From Curvularia sp. ZM96 (Eukaryota; Ascomycota; Dothideomycetes; Pleosporales; Pleosporaceae), in assembly GCA_022457065.1 (NCBI GenBank), contig JAJGBQ010000007.1, positions 744,001 to 808,000 on the forward strand: DNA of 64,000 nt, read 5' to 3'. A program made the position numbers and the translations under genes. Shown here one piece after another: positions 43,935 through 56,656 of this stretch (its first letter is position 1; each line of letters begins with the position of its first letter). The notes under the pieces are model-generated. The model was not told the DNA's origin, did no database searches, and was given only the letters and a program-made list of their open reading frames with translations.

Positions 43935-46325
43935 ATGGCAATGAGCGCTCCTCATGCCCGTCCCGCCAATGGCCTGTCGCTGCCCTCGGTTCGCCTGGCC
44001 TTCATCGCCCTGTGCCATGCCTTCGCGCCCATGGTCGCCGCGCTTCCTATGCCTTTTGGCGGCATCATCACCACCCTCCACGAGGCCGACGACGACCTGC
44101 CTAAGGACGCCAACGACCCGCAGCTCTGGCTCTTCCTAGGCATTGCTGTTGCGTTGGTTCTCGCCGGCGGTGTCTTCGCGGGTCTGACCATCGCGTGAGT
44201 TGTATCTAGCCCCCGCCTGCCACCTTGCTAACAGCTTCTCTCTAGCTTGATGGGCCAGGATGAAATCTACCTCCAGGTACTTGCCTCGTCTGGCGAGAAA
44301 CACGAGCGTAAGAACGCGAAGAAGGTACTCAAGCTGCTTGAGCGAGGCAAGCATTGGGTCCTCGTCACTTTGCTTTTGAGCAACGTCATCACAAACGAAA
44401 CACTTCCTATTGTCCTCGACAGGTCTCTGGGTGGAGGATGGCCTGCCGTCGTTAGCTCCACTGTTCTTATTGGTACTGCCTTCCCTCTCTGCTTTCGTTG
44501 ATCGCGTCTAATGTTTTACTAGTCATCTTCGGAGAGGTTGTTCCTCAGTCGATATGCGTTCGTTACGGATTACCCATTGGCGCCGCCATGGCCCCCATTG
44601 TCCTTGGTCTCATGTACATCATGGGCATCGTCGCCTGGCCTACTGCCAAGCTCCTCGATTACCTCCTCGGCGAGGACCACGGCACCGTGTACAAGAAGGG
44701 TGGACTGAAGACCCTGGTCAGCCTGCACCAGTCCCTGGGACTAGAGCATGAACGCCTCAACGAAGACGAGGTTACCATCATCACTGCAGTTTTGGATCTC
44801 AAGGCCAAGGCCGTCGGCAACATTATGACGCCCATGAAAGATGTCTTCACCATGTCGTCCGATACTGTCCTGGACGAGAAGATGATGGATAGCATTCTGT
44901 CTGCGGGATACTCACGTATTCCTATTCACACTCCCGAGAACGAAAACAACTTTGTTGGTATGCTGCTCGTCAAAATGCTCATCACGTATGACCCTGAGGA
45001 TGCACTGCGCGTCCGCGACTTTGCCCTGGCTACCCTTCCTGAGACGCGCCCCGAGACGAGCTGCTTGGACATTCTCAACTTCTTCCAAGAGGGTAAATCC
45101 CACATGGTCTTGGTCTCTGAATATCCTGCAGAGGCTCGTGGTGCTGTTGGTGTTGTCACTCTTGAGGACGTTATCGAGGAACTCATTGGCGAGTAAGTGA
45201 ACATGCATGACAGAATCCTAGATTCATACTAACAGCAGCAGGGAAATCATTGACGAGTCGGACGTCTTCATCGACGTTCACAAGGCTATTCGTCGCATGG
45301 CACCTGCTCCCCGCGCCCGTGTTCCCCGCGGTAAGATCGTTAGCGACATATCACGCAAGACCTCTGAAGCTCTGGCTACTGATACCGAAACGGATGGCGA
45401 GCAAAATGGCACGACAGGACTGCGCAACAAAGGACTGCCAAATTTGGTACTTCGACGTCGTAGCAGCGGTAGCAAGACAGGCATGTCGCCCCTCCGTACT
45501 GACGATCCTGCCGTCATGGAGCACCTGAAGCATCTCGGTCCTTCGAACGCTGCTACCCGACCTAAACAAACACGCATAAACACCGTCAAGATCAAACCTG
45601 GCTCCACCACCATGACAGGCCCCGACATCCCGAAGACGATACCGGAGCATGACCAAGTTCCGACTGAAGCGGCACAGACCGAGGGTGTCATCACTCAAGA
45701 TTCACATGCCCCCGAAGGCGGAGTTGGCGAAGGCCTGCTTGCTTCTGCAGGGCGTGAGGCTAGCGACGGAGTCCACAGTGTGGCTGTGGGATATGGCACT
45801 ATGGCACCAAGTGGTGACCGCATGTCATGGAGATCTGGTCGCTCTGGGCGTTCTGGACGGTCTGGCGTGGCGGAGCGTGACTACGAGAATGCTTCACCCA
45901 AGAGCAGAATCCATGATGACAACGAGACTTCGCATCTCCTAGCCAAGGACGACGGCCACCAAAATGGCCATTCACGAGGCCGATCCCGATCCGTTAGCAC
46001 TATCGCTTCTTTGCACTCAGTTCCTACGCCTGCACACAGCCCCGTTAGACGCCATACTGCTCGGAGTGGCAGCATCTCTGAGAACGTCGTAAATGTCGAT
46101 GGCATCAAGAAGATTGTTCTGGAAACTACTAGTTCTAGCGACTCGGAGGGCAAGGGTGCTGGCAGCCGCGCCGGCGGACCTGAGGATAACAAGCACTCAG
46201 AAGCTGAGTCCTCACACAACGGCGGTAAAGGAGCGGGCAAAAAGAAGAGGAAGAAGCGTGGTAAGAAGAAGAAGGGAGGTGCTGCAGACGGCCACGAATC
46301 ACAACCCCTGCTCGGAGACAAGTAA
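43935..46325 (+). CDS. CNNM/Mam3-type transporter (DUF21 and CBS domains)
   Basis: Four exons (43935-44194, 44246-44472, 44523-45192, 45242-46325) encode 746 aa. A hydrophobic leader (about residues 12-36) precedes the DUF21 domain: LWLFLGIAVALVLAGGVFAGLTIALMGQDE, LVTLLLSNVITNETLPI, VIFGEVVPQSICVRYG and about four membrane segments. A CBS pair follows (VGNIMTPMKDVFTM to VVTLEDVIEELIGEEIIDE). The last 300 residues are a low-complexity Ser/Arg/Gly tail with a KKKRKKRGKKKK motif near the end. Fungal homologues such as yeast Mam3 sit in the vacuolar membrane and affect Mg, Mn and other metal handling. The chosen ATG gives a plausible leader. The frame stays open upstream to 43449, so the start is the least certain part. 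Confidence 0.88.
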
Positions 46326-46892
46326 CCTTTACTCATCTCTGTAGCAAATTGTTAATGCATCTTTTGAGCAGGTATCCTGAGCAACGTGGAGATTTCATTT
46401 ATCAATCGTATTGTACCTGGGCAAGTCAACCGGCACAAGTCGGCGTCTTCCTCCTACTCGTTCTGCGCTCGCGAAATGGATGAAAATATTCGGCATCACT
46501 AGGTTTAAGGGGTTTTCGTGTCTTTTCTTCGGTTCCTGTCATTGTACGATTAAGTTAGGGGGAATATTTTTCTTGTACCATGATATTAAGTGCTGGTCTT
46601 TGCGAGTTTAGCAATGCAACATTGCTCGCCATATTCGCCGACTTTTGTTTCATTGCAGTGATTCTGCTGTGGTGTTTTCTCCAATCCGCTTCTTTTGCAT
46701 GTAAGAGATCTGAACGCGTTTTTCGTTTCTCAATGGGTTTTTTTCCTTTCTTGTTGCTGCTGTTCTCAATTGTCTACCAGAAAACACCCGCAAGTAAAAG
46801 TTATCAATCATCAATTCCTTGAGGTCCGTCCGTCCAAATCAACTTCAAGAAAAAGTGGAACGAAAACACAGAAGAAAATATCTTCAACTGCC
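46326..46892. other. Intergenic, convergent 3' ends
   Basis: Short frames only. T-rich stretches suit 3' UTR or terminator sequence of the flanking convergent genes. Confidence 0.5.
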
Positions 46893-49800
46893 TTAGTCGA
46901 AAAGACCATATTTCTCCCTCTTCTGTCGCTTGGCCGGTGGAGAAACAGCAAGCTCCTCAAACCCCGTCTTTGCACACACCAGCTCCTTTACCACTTTCCA
47001 CACCTCCTCCATCTTGCTGCCCTCATCCTCACCAACCGTACTATCGCTCTCCAGCCACGTCCTCGCCTTCTCAACTACCAACTCCCATATATCTTCCTCT
47101 CCAGCCATTTTCTGCTCTAAGAAGCAGATGACCAGCGCGGTGGCGAAGATCTTTTCTGCAATCTGCGCGTCTGGTCCCACGGCGTTTGTATCGATCAGGG
47201 TTTTTAAGGCGCTGTGGGCGGAAGTGGGGGAAATCTGGAGGTTAGACAAGGGTAGGATGGAGAGGGAGGGCCAGGAGCCGGAGAAGGTTTGCAGCGAGAT
47301 GAGGTGGTGGAGGAGGGGGGAGTTTTGAAGGGAAGCTGCTAAGGGGGGGTGGGTCAGTGGTGGTTTGTTTGGTTTACGGTTTAGGAGACGAATGAAGTCG
47401 TGAGAGTAAGAGGGCTGGCTGAACTTACCAGATGGGTTGTCGTCGTTGTCGTCGTCTGATTCTGATACATCTTCGTCTTTTTCTTCTTCCTTTTCCTCTA
47501 CTATTCCTTTGTCACAGTCATCATCATCTTCTTCCTCATCGACTTCGGCTTCGACATCGATGAATCTTTTGCGCGCCGCCTTCCTTGGCCGTTTGGCGGC
47601 GGGTCGGGCCTAAGGAGCATTAATTAGCAGCTGGAACTTTCAGTGCATTTGTTTCGCGCAGAGACTTACAACAGCAACATCATCGTCGTCATAATCGTAG
47701 AGACCAAAGCCCATGTCCTCGTCTGAGTCTTCGTCTGGTGGGGGTCGACGCGCTGTTCTCGTTACTGACTGCGGCTTCAGCTTTTGGGGATGAATCCAAG
47801 GTCTGCCGCCGCTTCGATTGCCTCCTCTGCCTCCGCCGCGTCCGCGTACGAGTCCGCGTCCGCTTCCACGTCCTAACATGCCTGCACCTCTGCAGCGGGA
47901 AAAGATTCTATTACTAGCGCTGAAGGTTGATTGGGAGTGCGGATGAGGATGCCGCGACCTGGATCTTGGGGCTGGTGGGAATATAAGAAGAGGCGTACAC
48001 TTACGTGTCTCGAGCATTTCCCAATCTTCATCTTTATCGTTGCCAATATTCTGTCTGTCCTTCATTGCTCCCACGGCCTTTTGACGTTTCTCTGAAATCT
48101 CAGCTTCGTTAGCTTCAACGGCAACGAACGAACAGTATCTTCCGCCGACTTGGAATTCCACTCCCAGACGAACGGCCTCGCGTCTTTTAAGCATTGTGTA
48201 CATGATGCCTTGCCTTTCTTTGAGTAGCACGCCAGTGTCGTCCAGAGTAGCGTCTGAGAGCCAACCATGGCCTTCTTCGAGTTCTTGGATTGCTTTGCGT
48301 GCAGCGAGCTGGTGGATCATCTCGTCGGCGTCCTTACGTAGCTTGACTGGAATCTCGAGCTCGAGAGGACCTTGTGGGGAAGTAGCCTTGAGCACCACGC
48401 TCTTTGGTTGGAGGTGCGAAGATTCAGGGGCCATCAGCAAGTAAACGCAAGTGCGATTGAACGGGAAAAGTGCGGGGATTGTGTGAGGTGTCTGCAAGAG
48501 CGTTGGGCGCTTGAGTTCCGGAAGTCCTGCATAGATGTCCCTGGTTTCGCCCTCTTTTGGATGCTCTTCTTTGACGTTAGGGTCATATAATGAAATGGGC
48601 TGAGTCTGAGTCTCAGCCTTGTTTTCGGTGTGGTCTGGGTCACTGATCTTCAGATTCACGCGGAGACTATCAGCGACAATGTCTACGCTGCCATCTTCAT
48701 ACTTGACCTCGAGACTGTAGTCGTTGATGTGTGGAGTAAGCGCTCCCTTCAACTATAAAGATTGTCAATTGTGTATGTTATTTGATGAAATAACACTTGG
48801 TACTCACCATGCGAATAATCTTGCTGCCCATCTTCTCGCCGTTTGCGACCATCTGAGCGAAACCCCGGCCTGCTCGTGCGACGCCCTCAATCATAAAGCT
48901 CGAAACACCCCAACCAATACCCAGGGGAAAGACTCGGACGTCGCCATTCTGGGTTTGCTGCCTGACATAATTGAAGAGCGCCTCTGTCTGCCATATGTCA
49001 CCGTCCGTAAGCAAAATCATTTCGGTTGGGTTGCCAGAACTGCGGTTTTTGAAGCATGCTTCGACAGCAGCCAGAGTCTCTGTCCCACCAAAATCGGCCT
49101 GGAAAGTTTCAACATGCCTATGCAATATTAGCGCAGTGCTTGGAGAATGTTTGGCATATTCTTAGATGACAACGGTCAGATAAAATTCACTTACTCAATG
49201 GCTTTTGTCAGCGTATCCTCGTCATAGAGTTGGCTTTTGTCCCAGAGAAACTGATGACCAGATCCGAAAGAACAGATATTGAAAGTACAACCGAGGGGTA
49301 TCGACTTCAAAAATACCTTCAGTGCCGCCTTGAGAGTCGTCATATTTGGCCCGTCCATACTGCCAGAGCGATCAGCAATCAGTATTATCTCTGGTTTCTC
49401 CGACTTCAGATTGAATTTGGGTACCAGAGTAGCCATCAAAGCACGCTGGTTTGGTAGTGTCGGATGGGTCTCTAAGGTTGCCTGAGGAGCACCAACGTCC
49501 TTTGCAACCACCTGAAGGACAAAATCCTGCTTAAGCTCGACGGTGTCAAAGGCGAGCGTAGCCGAGCCCCGAGAGAGTGATTGTTCTTCGTCTGAGGTAC
49601 TGGTGGAGAGTGAACCGAGTGTGACTTGGATGGGATGTGACGGAGAAATGATCTTTTTGATAGGTGTGCCCTCAACCATATCGATATCGACAGTAATCGT
49701 CATGCCCTCGGAAGCCATCGCGTCAGGTGCTGTGTGCAGAAAATCAGGATACTCCCCATAACGTGGAGCAATGGACGTAGGGATGTTGAGGCGCACGCCG

Positions 49801-50288
49801 TCGACCTCGGCATCGTGTTTAAGTTCCTGTACATATTTGATGGTTATCTGCACGTATTCGCCCCCCTCAATATTGCTGATGGTGGTTGTAAAGACATCTG
49901 CAGCGTCGGGTAGCTGTTCGAGCAGTGCGGCATTTTCTCCACGCTCCTTGGCCTCTTCGTATGTCCTTTTGGCTTCGTTCTTTTCTTTCACTAGACCGTA
50001 GATTGTACGCTCTCCCACTTGACAGTAGAAATCGACGACGCTGATACCATCGTACAGCGGGAAAGCATATCTGGTACTGGGAGTCAACCACATACCCACC
50101 TTATGAGAGAGGAGTAAATGTTACCTTATCTCCTGCAAGAACTTGTTGGAGTCATTAATGAAGGTCTGCGTTAGTACTGTCCGGGAAGCTGTTGATAAGA
50201 CAGTTGTGTGAGCATCAAGCTTGATTTGGGGTAAGTAGATCTGTTCGCGATATGGGTCGAATATGTAACACCCGCAGATTCGAGCCAT
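46893..50288 (-). CDS. VIT and von Willebrand A domain protein
   Basis: At least six exons: 50125-50288, 49195-50070, 48808-49117, 47670-48752 (with a probable in-frame 123-nt intron at 47882-48004), 47429-47609 and 46893-47338. The product is 978 aa if the 3n intron is removed and 1019 aa if kept. The N-terminal VIT domain (VLTQTFINDS, YAFPLYDGISVVDF, RTIYGLVKEKNEAKRTYEEA) is followed by a VWA domain with a complete MIDAS motif (ADRSGSM near residue 293, GGTET, LLTDGDIW). A C-terminal region, an Arg/Gly-rich block (GRGSGRGLVRGRGGGRGG), an acidic stretch and a helical end (KTLIDTNAVGPDAQIAEKIFATALVICFLEQ) follow. The layout resembles inter-alpha-trypsin inhibitor heavy chains and PARP4 in animals, but there is no signal peptide. 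Function in fungi is not established. Confidence 0.85.
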
Positions 50289-51468
50289 GGTGAATATTGT
50301 TCTTGGCCGCAAGGGGCGAGATATTGGTACAAGTGAACGGTAATGTGTGCCGCAATTGGCGTTGCCGTTCGATAAAGTACTTTATCTTGGAATGGAGAGA
50401 TGAATTTCAATCAAAACAGCAAAGATGTGGTGAAGGACTCTTTGCTATATATACCTGCTGCTGCTGGCTGCCTAATACCTGTGTCTTGGCAACCTTACCC
50501 AAAACCACATATCATTACCTTGATGCTCTATGGAAATCACGTGATGTTGTTCCGTTCATACGCATAGACGTTTGGTGAATGAGTCAAAGGATGATACCAG
50601 AGCTAATTGAATTGAATTAAATTGATTTGACGTCCGTTGCGACCTCCAGTAGGGTACGTAGATGGACTACGTTATGGTGCTGCAACACCTGGCTAAGCCA
50701 TTTCATGACATACCAGAGCCAGGTTATGCTGGAACTGAGGTTTGTAGTTGTTATGGTGGACCTGTCGTTGGGGTGAATGAGTCAGGCCTTCCACTATACC
50801 AGGGTACTTAGTCGGCCGACTGTTCTAAGCTCACCGGTATCCCGCTTACTTGTTTCCGTGAGTGTAGTTAGGGTTCCCCAATCCTTTCCCCATAAAATGA
50901 GTCATTCTGGATCATATCTACAACCTTGTTTCCTAAACCTGCTCAAATCCTCGAAATCGTGTTGTAGACCATGATGAAATGTGTGGCGGACTTTCCAACC
51001 CTGTACCCGAATTCAGCTGCAGTAAGTACCACAACACATCAAAGAGATAGTTCACAACGACTGGGAATCGGTATTGGGACTAGATAGCAGTCGGGGAGTA
51101 ATAAATTCGCTCGCTCGAGGAACCGCGCAGGGTCTTGGGGAGAACATTGCGGCTTCGCAAGTACTCGTCTAGGTATTGCGAAATCTTGGCGCCTGTTTAG
51201 GAGTAGGGCGCTTCACAATCAACTCACTCGTTTCACAGACTGCTTGTTCTATATACATCTGCGACTTTTAATTGTGTTGTCTAGAAATAGGGAAAGAGCA
51301 GCCGAGGTGTCTCATCACCCGTGTTCTCAGACGGTGATTGTGTCATGACGTCAATCCTCATCGCACATTCTGAAACGTTACATTTGTCCACAAGAATATG
51401 AGATTCATCTGAGATCTGAACATCTGTTCTTCCCTCTGGCATGTTGTAATCAATTATTTTCTATCATC
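50289..51468. other. Divergent intergenic region, 1.2 kb
   Basis: This lies between the VIT-VWA start and the start of a polytopic membrane protein gene. Three TGAGTCA 7-mers occur (50580, about 50779, about 50899), more than expected by chance in 1.2 kb. No gene is seen. Confidence 0.5.
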
Positions 51469-52536
51469 ATGAACATTCCCGGATACAATGCGGTGATGTC
51501 CTACGCCACGCCTCCCACCAACTACATCGGCGCCACTGTATTTCTCTCCTACATTGTCGCTGCATTGTATGCGACATTCACAATTACGTGGTCTCTCTAT
51601 TCGCAATATACCAGCATATTCAACGCGCCAACCTCGAAGAAAGATGAAAAACTCGATGCAGCTCGCACAGCGCGGACGCGTCACATCAAAATCTACGCCT
51701 TCCTTGCTTCTTTGAGCTTCGCGTCAATATCGTATCACATGCTCATGTTTCTCATAACGCACTACCTGGAGTGGAGCGGGCAAAAAGGCCAAAGCGTGAG
51801 CGACGTTAAGATGGATCAATTAAAGAGATGGATGTTGGAGTCGGCTCTATTCCAAGATTTTGCCCAAGACTTAGTAAAGAACGCCCCCAACGCGGCGTGG
51901 ACTCAAGCCGCAATCCTAGCGACATGGTTCTGGTCTATCTTCGTGGCTCAGAAAGGTGAGATAAATCACATGACCCGGACGCCAATGTCTACTAACACAC
52001 GTGCAGCGAGAGAACGCAGATACGATGCATCCATGATGCGCACCTACGCCCTACTGAGCCAGATCCTCCCCATGTCCTTCACAGTTTTACTTTTCCTGAT
52101 TCAGCTTCATCTCTCGTCCCCAGACATTCAACCAACAAAGACTGCGCAGGATCCAACCAAGACAAGCACTATGCCAAAACGACGGAAACCAATAGCTTCA
52201 TTGCAGATTCCTAATATTCTGCTCAATGCCTGTCTACTGGCTCTTCCGGCTCTTCGCACAAACTCAATCTTCAGCGTCCTTCTACTGACGCAGCGAGTAA
52301 TACTACTTTTGCCGCACTTTTCATTCATGAGTCTCAGAGACGCCGACGTGGTCAAGTGCATTACGGTCTCTGGAGGATTCGCTGTTGCAAACTTGGCGAT
52401 GCTGAGAAAGGATTTGAGTGTTGGCAGGGTTTTGGAATCACTAGGAGATGGTGGATATGCAATCAAGACGTTGAGCTGGGATGCAATCTTTGGCTTGGTA
52501 ACCTATGCAGTATTAGGATTGGGTGGTGGTGTTTGA
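51469..52536 (+). CDS. Fungal polytopic membrane protein of unknown function
   Basis: The frame is open for 355 codons, but a 51-nt intron in frame and without stops is likely at 51956-52006 (GTGAGA donor, ACTAAC branch point, GTGCAG acceptor). Removing it gives 338 aa and joins VAQK to ARERRYDASM. About seven hydrophobic segments are visible, the first at residues 22-44 (GATVFLSYIVAALYATFTITW) and the last at the C-terminus (WDAIFGLVTYAVLGLGGG). The region between is partly basic (PKRRKP). No family is recognised. Similar lengths and topology occur in widely conserved but unnamed mould proteins. The intron is judged real because its signals are strong, yet retention would still give a full protein. 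Confidence 0.78.
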   Translation: MNIPGYNAVMSYATPPTNYIGATVFLSYIVAALYATFTITWSLYSQYTSIFNAPTSKKDEKLDAARTARTRHIKIYAFLASLSFASISYHMLMFLITHYLEWSGQKGQSVSDVKMDQLKRWMLESALFQDFAQDLVKNAPNAAWTQAAILATWFWSIFVAQKGEINHMTRTPMSTNTRAARERRYDASMMRTYALLSQILPMSFTVLLFLIQLHLSSPDIQPTKTAQDPTKTSTMPKRRKPIASLQIPNILLNACLLALPALRTNSIFSVLLLTQRVILLLPHFSFMSLRDADVVKCITVSGGFAVANLAMLRKDLSVGRVLESLGDGGYAIKTLSWDAIFGLVTYAVLGLGGGV

Positions 52537-53048
52537 GCGGTTGGATTATAATAGACCTACCTGATAGGCTAAAGCTTGGATTATCAACTCAAAGTCGGAG
52601 AGAAACTGAGATGACTGCGTTAATGTGCCTAGATGTGTAACGATCCAGACTTAGTTGCCCAATGCGCATGCGATGCACAAAGCCGACCGTTATATGCAGG
52701 ACCAAAGAGACTTGAGGAGTTACCGATGTAGTGTGGCTGAGCAGAGACATCGTGGACGGTGACCGGTAATAGTCACGAATTTAACTGGACCTGCTTATAG
52801 TCCTCCAGGTAGTGTGTAAAGATCTTGTTGAGGCAGGTATTAGAGGGCTTTGTAAACCACGTTTCATGGCTTTCAAGAAGTTCAAGCCTCTGGTTCTGAA
52901 AAGCAGGGCTGTGGGTCGCTTGCTCTTAGCTTAGTCGGATTTCTATGGTTGATATGCAGTCCTCAAGAATTTCGCTCGAGAAATGACGATATTCATACTG
53001 CCTTGCAACTCAATCCCGGTCAAAATGTGCTTTCTACTGAGCTGCGAA
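52537..53048. other. Intergenic, convergent 3' ends
   Basis: Nothing recognised between the two convergent stop codons. Confidence 0.5.
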
Positions 53049-54576
53049 TCAAACCACGTGATCGAAGGAACCCATTAAATCGACAATGTACTCATTAGAA
53101 CCGTTGCCTTCTTCGGACAACAGCTGCACCGGATGATCGAACATTTGTGCATTGTTTTCTGGTGCCGGATTATGAAGAGGAAAGAAGACAAGGGGGGTTT
53201 CTTGCTCCTGAAACCCGGGATTGGGTGCTGTCGGTTGGAACGGAGGCGTGAAGTACTGTGGCTGCGAGTTACCATAAGGCTGTTGGTTGAGAAAGTCCCT
53301 TTGGTTTGTCAAAGCTTGAGGTGGGGTTTCTATCGGCGTTGGCAAGTGCGGATGGCTCTGTATCTGCCATGCAGTGTTGATGTGGTCTGGGGTAGAATGC
53401 GACGGCATAAAGCGACTGTGAATTTCTGACTGATACCCTGCAGGTGCTGTCGACGATCCAGGTTGTGACTGTAGCGGTCCGAAATCCATACCAGGCTCTG
53501 GATTCATAGCAAATTGCGTTGATGCCCATTGAGCTTGGTGAAGATAGCGTCCTGGCATTGTCACCGTTGCTGGGCCCGTTGAAGACAGATTTGGGTTCCT
53601 ATTCACATCGGCCGGCAGGTACGATTGCGATGGATACATTGATGGATAACCTAAGCCTTCAACGCCATGGACGTAGACAGAGTCGCTTGAATTCTGCGAT
53701 AGAACGTGAAGCCGTAAATCCGTATTCGAGTGCATTGCGCTCGAACGAACCCCTTCCGGAATAGGATGAGGAAAGGCTCCATTGAGCGATCGATTCACCG
53801 CAGGCCAATTGATTCCAGCAAGGCCATTTGGTTGACGTAGCCTGCTAACCCTACTACCGGCAGGAACATGATGCGGATGTCGCTGATCCACGTGTGATTG
53901 TCTGGAACTCCTCGGTAATGGATGTCCCGGCCGATAGTTTGAGGGTCGTCCGCCCATTGGATAAGGAATCGATGAGTGACAGATCCGATTGCTGGCTCTT
54001 GGTCCCGTGGAAACGTAGTTCACTGACAGCCGCCGATTGTAACGTTGTTGCTGGTTCTCAAAGACAGAAGCATTGGGCGTTGGGGCAGCAGGAATCAGCG
54101 GGCGTACTCTGCTTCGAATGACATCAGGCCGACGATGGGGAGCTTGGCCTGAACAGCCCTGGGCATCTACACCTGCAACGGTGCCATTTCCAAGATGCAG
54201 GCCATTATTGAATCTTTGAAGACCAGCTGTTGGAACATGAGAAGCCTGCAGAACATTAGCTACTTAGCCTTGAAGAGAATCGACTGGAGCCAAAGGCCTG
54301 ATACAAAATTCAAATGCTAAGTACCATGAATTGGTGAGCAGTTCAGCTTTATTTGATGTAAAGCTTAATAGGATAACTTACGGAAGGACGAGAGCCAGGT
54401 GAGAAATCATTAGAAACCATGTTGCCTGGAACTGTTTCTAAAGCAAAGCCAGTCTGGGAGGGAGGACGGTCCACTCGTGGAGACGTTGGATCAACAACAT
54501 CTCGTTGCGACGGTACACGCTCATCATGCTTCTCAGCACGATTTCGCTTTGAGCTGGAGTTTGCTAAGCTTGACAT
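53049..54576 (-). CDS. Pro/Gln/Asn-rich hypothetical protein
   Basis: Two exons (54382-54576, 53049-54245) are joined across a 136-nt intron (GTAAGT donor, CTGCAG acceptor, phase 0), giving 463 aa. The protein is low in hydrophobic clusters and rich in Pro, Ser, Gln, Asn and His throughout, with no recognisable catalytic or DNA-binding domain. The N-terminus is charged (SSSKRNRAEKHDERVPSQRD). The last residues are acidic and hydrophobic (NEYIVDLMGSFDHVV), the sort of short motif seen in activation domains. It could be an intrinsically disordered transcriptional co-regulator, but this is only a composition-based guess. Additional upstream exons cannot be excluded. Confidence 0.65.
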
Positions 54577-56656
54577 TGTCTTCTGCAGAATGTTTCAGAA
54601 GAAAAGAAACCCTCATGGATTTTATAGGCTACGAGCTACTGCCCAGTCTCCTCTGGAAACAATGTCTGAGCACCTTCTCAACCTTGGTTGAGCCTAAGAG
54701 GAATCGAGAGCGTGGCACAAAATGCTACCGAACGTCTACGAGAGTCAAGAAGTTGCTACAAGATATTCAAGAGTTGGGATTGGATATGAGGCGCCTTAAT
54801 ATCTCACTATTGCAGGCATTAGCCTTGCCCATGATTTTCCCAAGTTTACCGCATTGAAAAACCCCACATTTCGATGTAAGTTGAACAAGCCACTCCTGGG
54901 CAAATACAACTATCCAAGGTCACAAAGTTCAAGAACCGAAACGAAAGAATGGTCGAGCCGTCACATGGCACTCCCAACCTTGAGCTGACGAAATCTCGCT
55001 TCGCCACAGCCTATGCTATATGCGCGCATCTTCGTGTGACTTCCCTGACCTCCCAACAACTCTATTAAGGCGGTCGAAGCGTGGTTGTCGGCCCCATATA
55101 TACATACTGTGGGGAATCTTTTTTAGCAGGGACAAGAAGCTGTTTGAGCGGGCAAGCGCGCGCCCTTTACCATGACCTACAGCGCCGCTGCCAGTCTGAC
55201 CAACGACAGCTCACGCCGCCACACCGCCAGTGCTAGTAGATGGCTCCACGCACGGAAGGGGGTATTAGGGGTGCCTTTCAGCGATGGTACCACCAGCTCC
55301 ACCAGGTCATCTGCTATTGTGGCTATAACGGTTCTGCTGCGCCGAGCTTCTGTGGGTGTAAGATATCTGGTAACTACGGATAGAGGCAAATGGCCTGACC
55401 ATGAAATCCGATTAATCACACGACACAATAAGAAGAGATCTAAATGAATCAGTCTCTAAGCCGACCGCTCGAATCACATAATTCCGTTATGCTCCTACAA
55501 TGCCGAGGACAACCGTCCAATGGGTACTGTCTTCTTGTGAAATGAACGTGGAGTTGGAAGTCACAGCATCAGTAAGTGGCTTCCATACCTCTAATACTTT
55601 TAGCATATGTTTGCAGGCCAGAAATCTATTGAAAATAGTATCACATCAAAAAAGATTTCCACTCATACACCTGATACTTTCACTTTGTCTCCCGATACGT
55701 TTTTCCTACTCTTAACACTGAGATATACCGCTCAGGCAACTACTGCCGAAATCGCCATAATTCAAAGACGACAAGGAATGTGCACTAGGACTACAGACGG
55801 ATACCACATGTGCATTATATCCGGTATCCTCTCTCTACACATTTTCGCAGCACAAGAAGTTTGAATTTCACACAAAACTAACCACCCTGAAAAGAAAGTT
55901 ACTTTATTAGTGTGGGCCTTAAGGAATTATCACACACTTAAACTCACCAATGTTAGCCACACTATTAATCCTCTATAATCGCCCAACTTCTCCATCTTCG
56001 TACCTTCAACCCCCTTTAAAAGAAAATCTCACTAAAACACATCTTAAACCCCAAACCCGTTCTATCAACCTGAAATTCACCAGAAATCCTATATCAAACC
56101 ACCATCTTCTTAATCCATTTCCTCTCATCTCCCCTCCCCAGAGCCATTCTCACACACCTAGCCTACGAATTCACACATAGGAAATAATCGATGAGGCTCA
56201 TGGAAATGACAATACCACATCCCATACTAACATCACTATGAGGCACCACAGGCAGAACGCAAAAAAAGAAAGCGGGTCGGAAAAAGGGAAAGGGCAGGTC
56301 CCACAACCTCTGCGAAATGAGTCAAAACAAAGAAAGTCTCAACTATTGTCATCCTGTCAGAAATTTAGGTCAAATCAAACAGTCACTGCAAAGAGAAAGT
56401 GCAGACACTAAAACCTAATCACTAGCCCTTCACCTCTACACCTCTATGCCTTATGCTTGAATGTATCAACACCAACATCACTTCTTGGCGAATGAAAAAA
56501 CGGCTGATGTATGCTTCCTTTTTTTTCATTATCCTATTAACACCCCAACGTTATTTTTTATCCCATCGTCTTTCTCCAGACCAACTGCCATGCAAAACAT
56601 CCGCTATGCCAGCCATCTTTGGAAAGTATGTGCGGAAAATTGTCTCAAACAACTCT
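54577..56656. other. Long intergenic region, about 2.1 kb
   Basis: Several short frames have no support. The part at about 55980-56160 is strikingly poor in G on the plus strand (8 G in three consecutive 60-base lines), with C/T/A-rich sequence. The right part is the 3' flank of the argininosuccinate synthase gene. Confidence 0.5.

Noticed and set aside
54477..54857. 126-codon plus-strand frame next to the Pro/Gln-rich gene
   Set aside because: It overlaps exon 1 on the opposite strand and lacks motifs.
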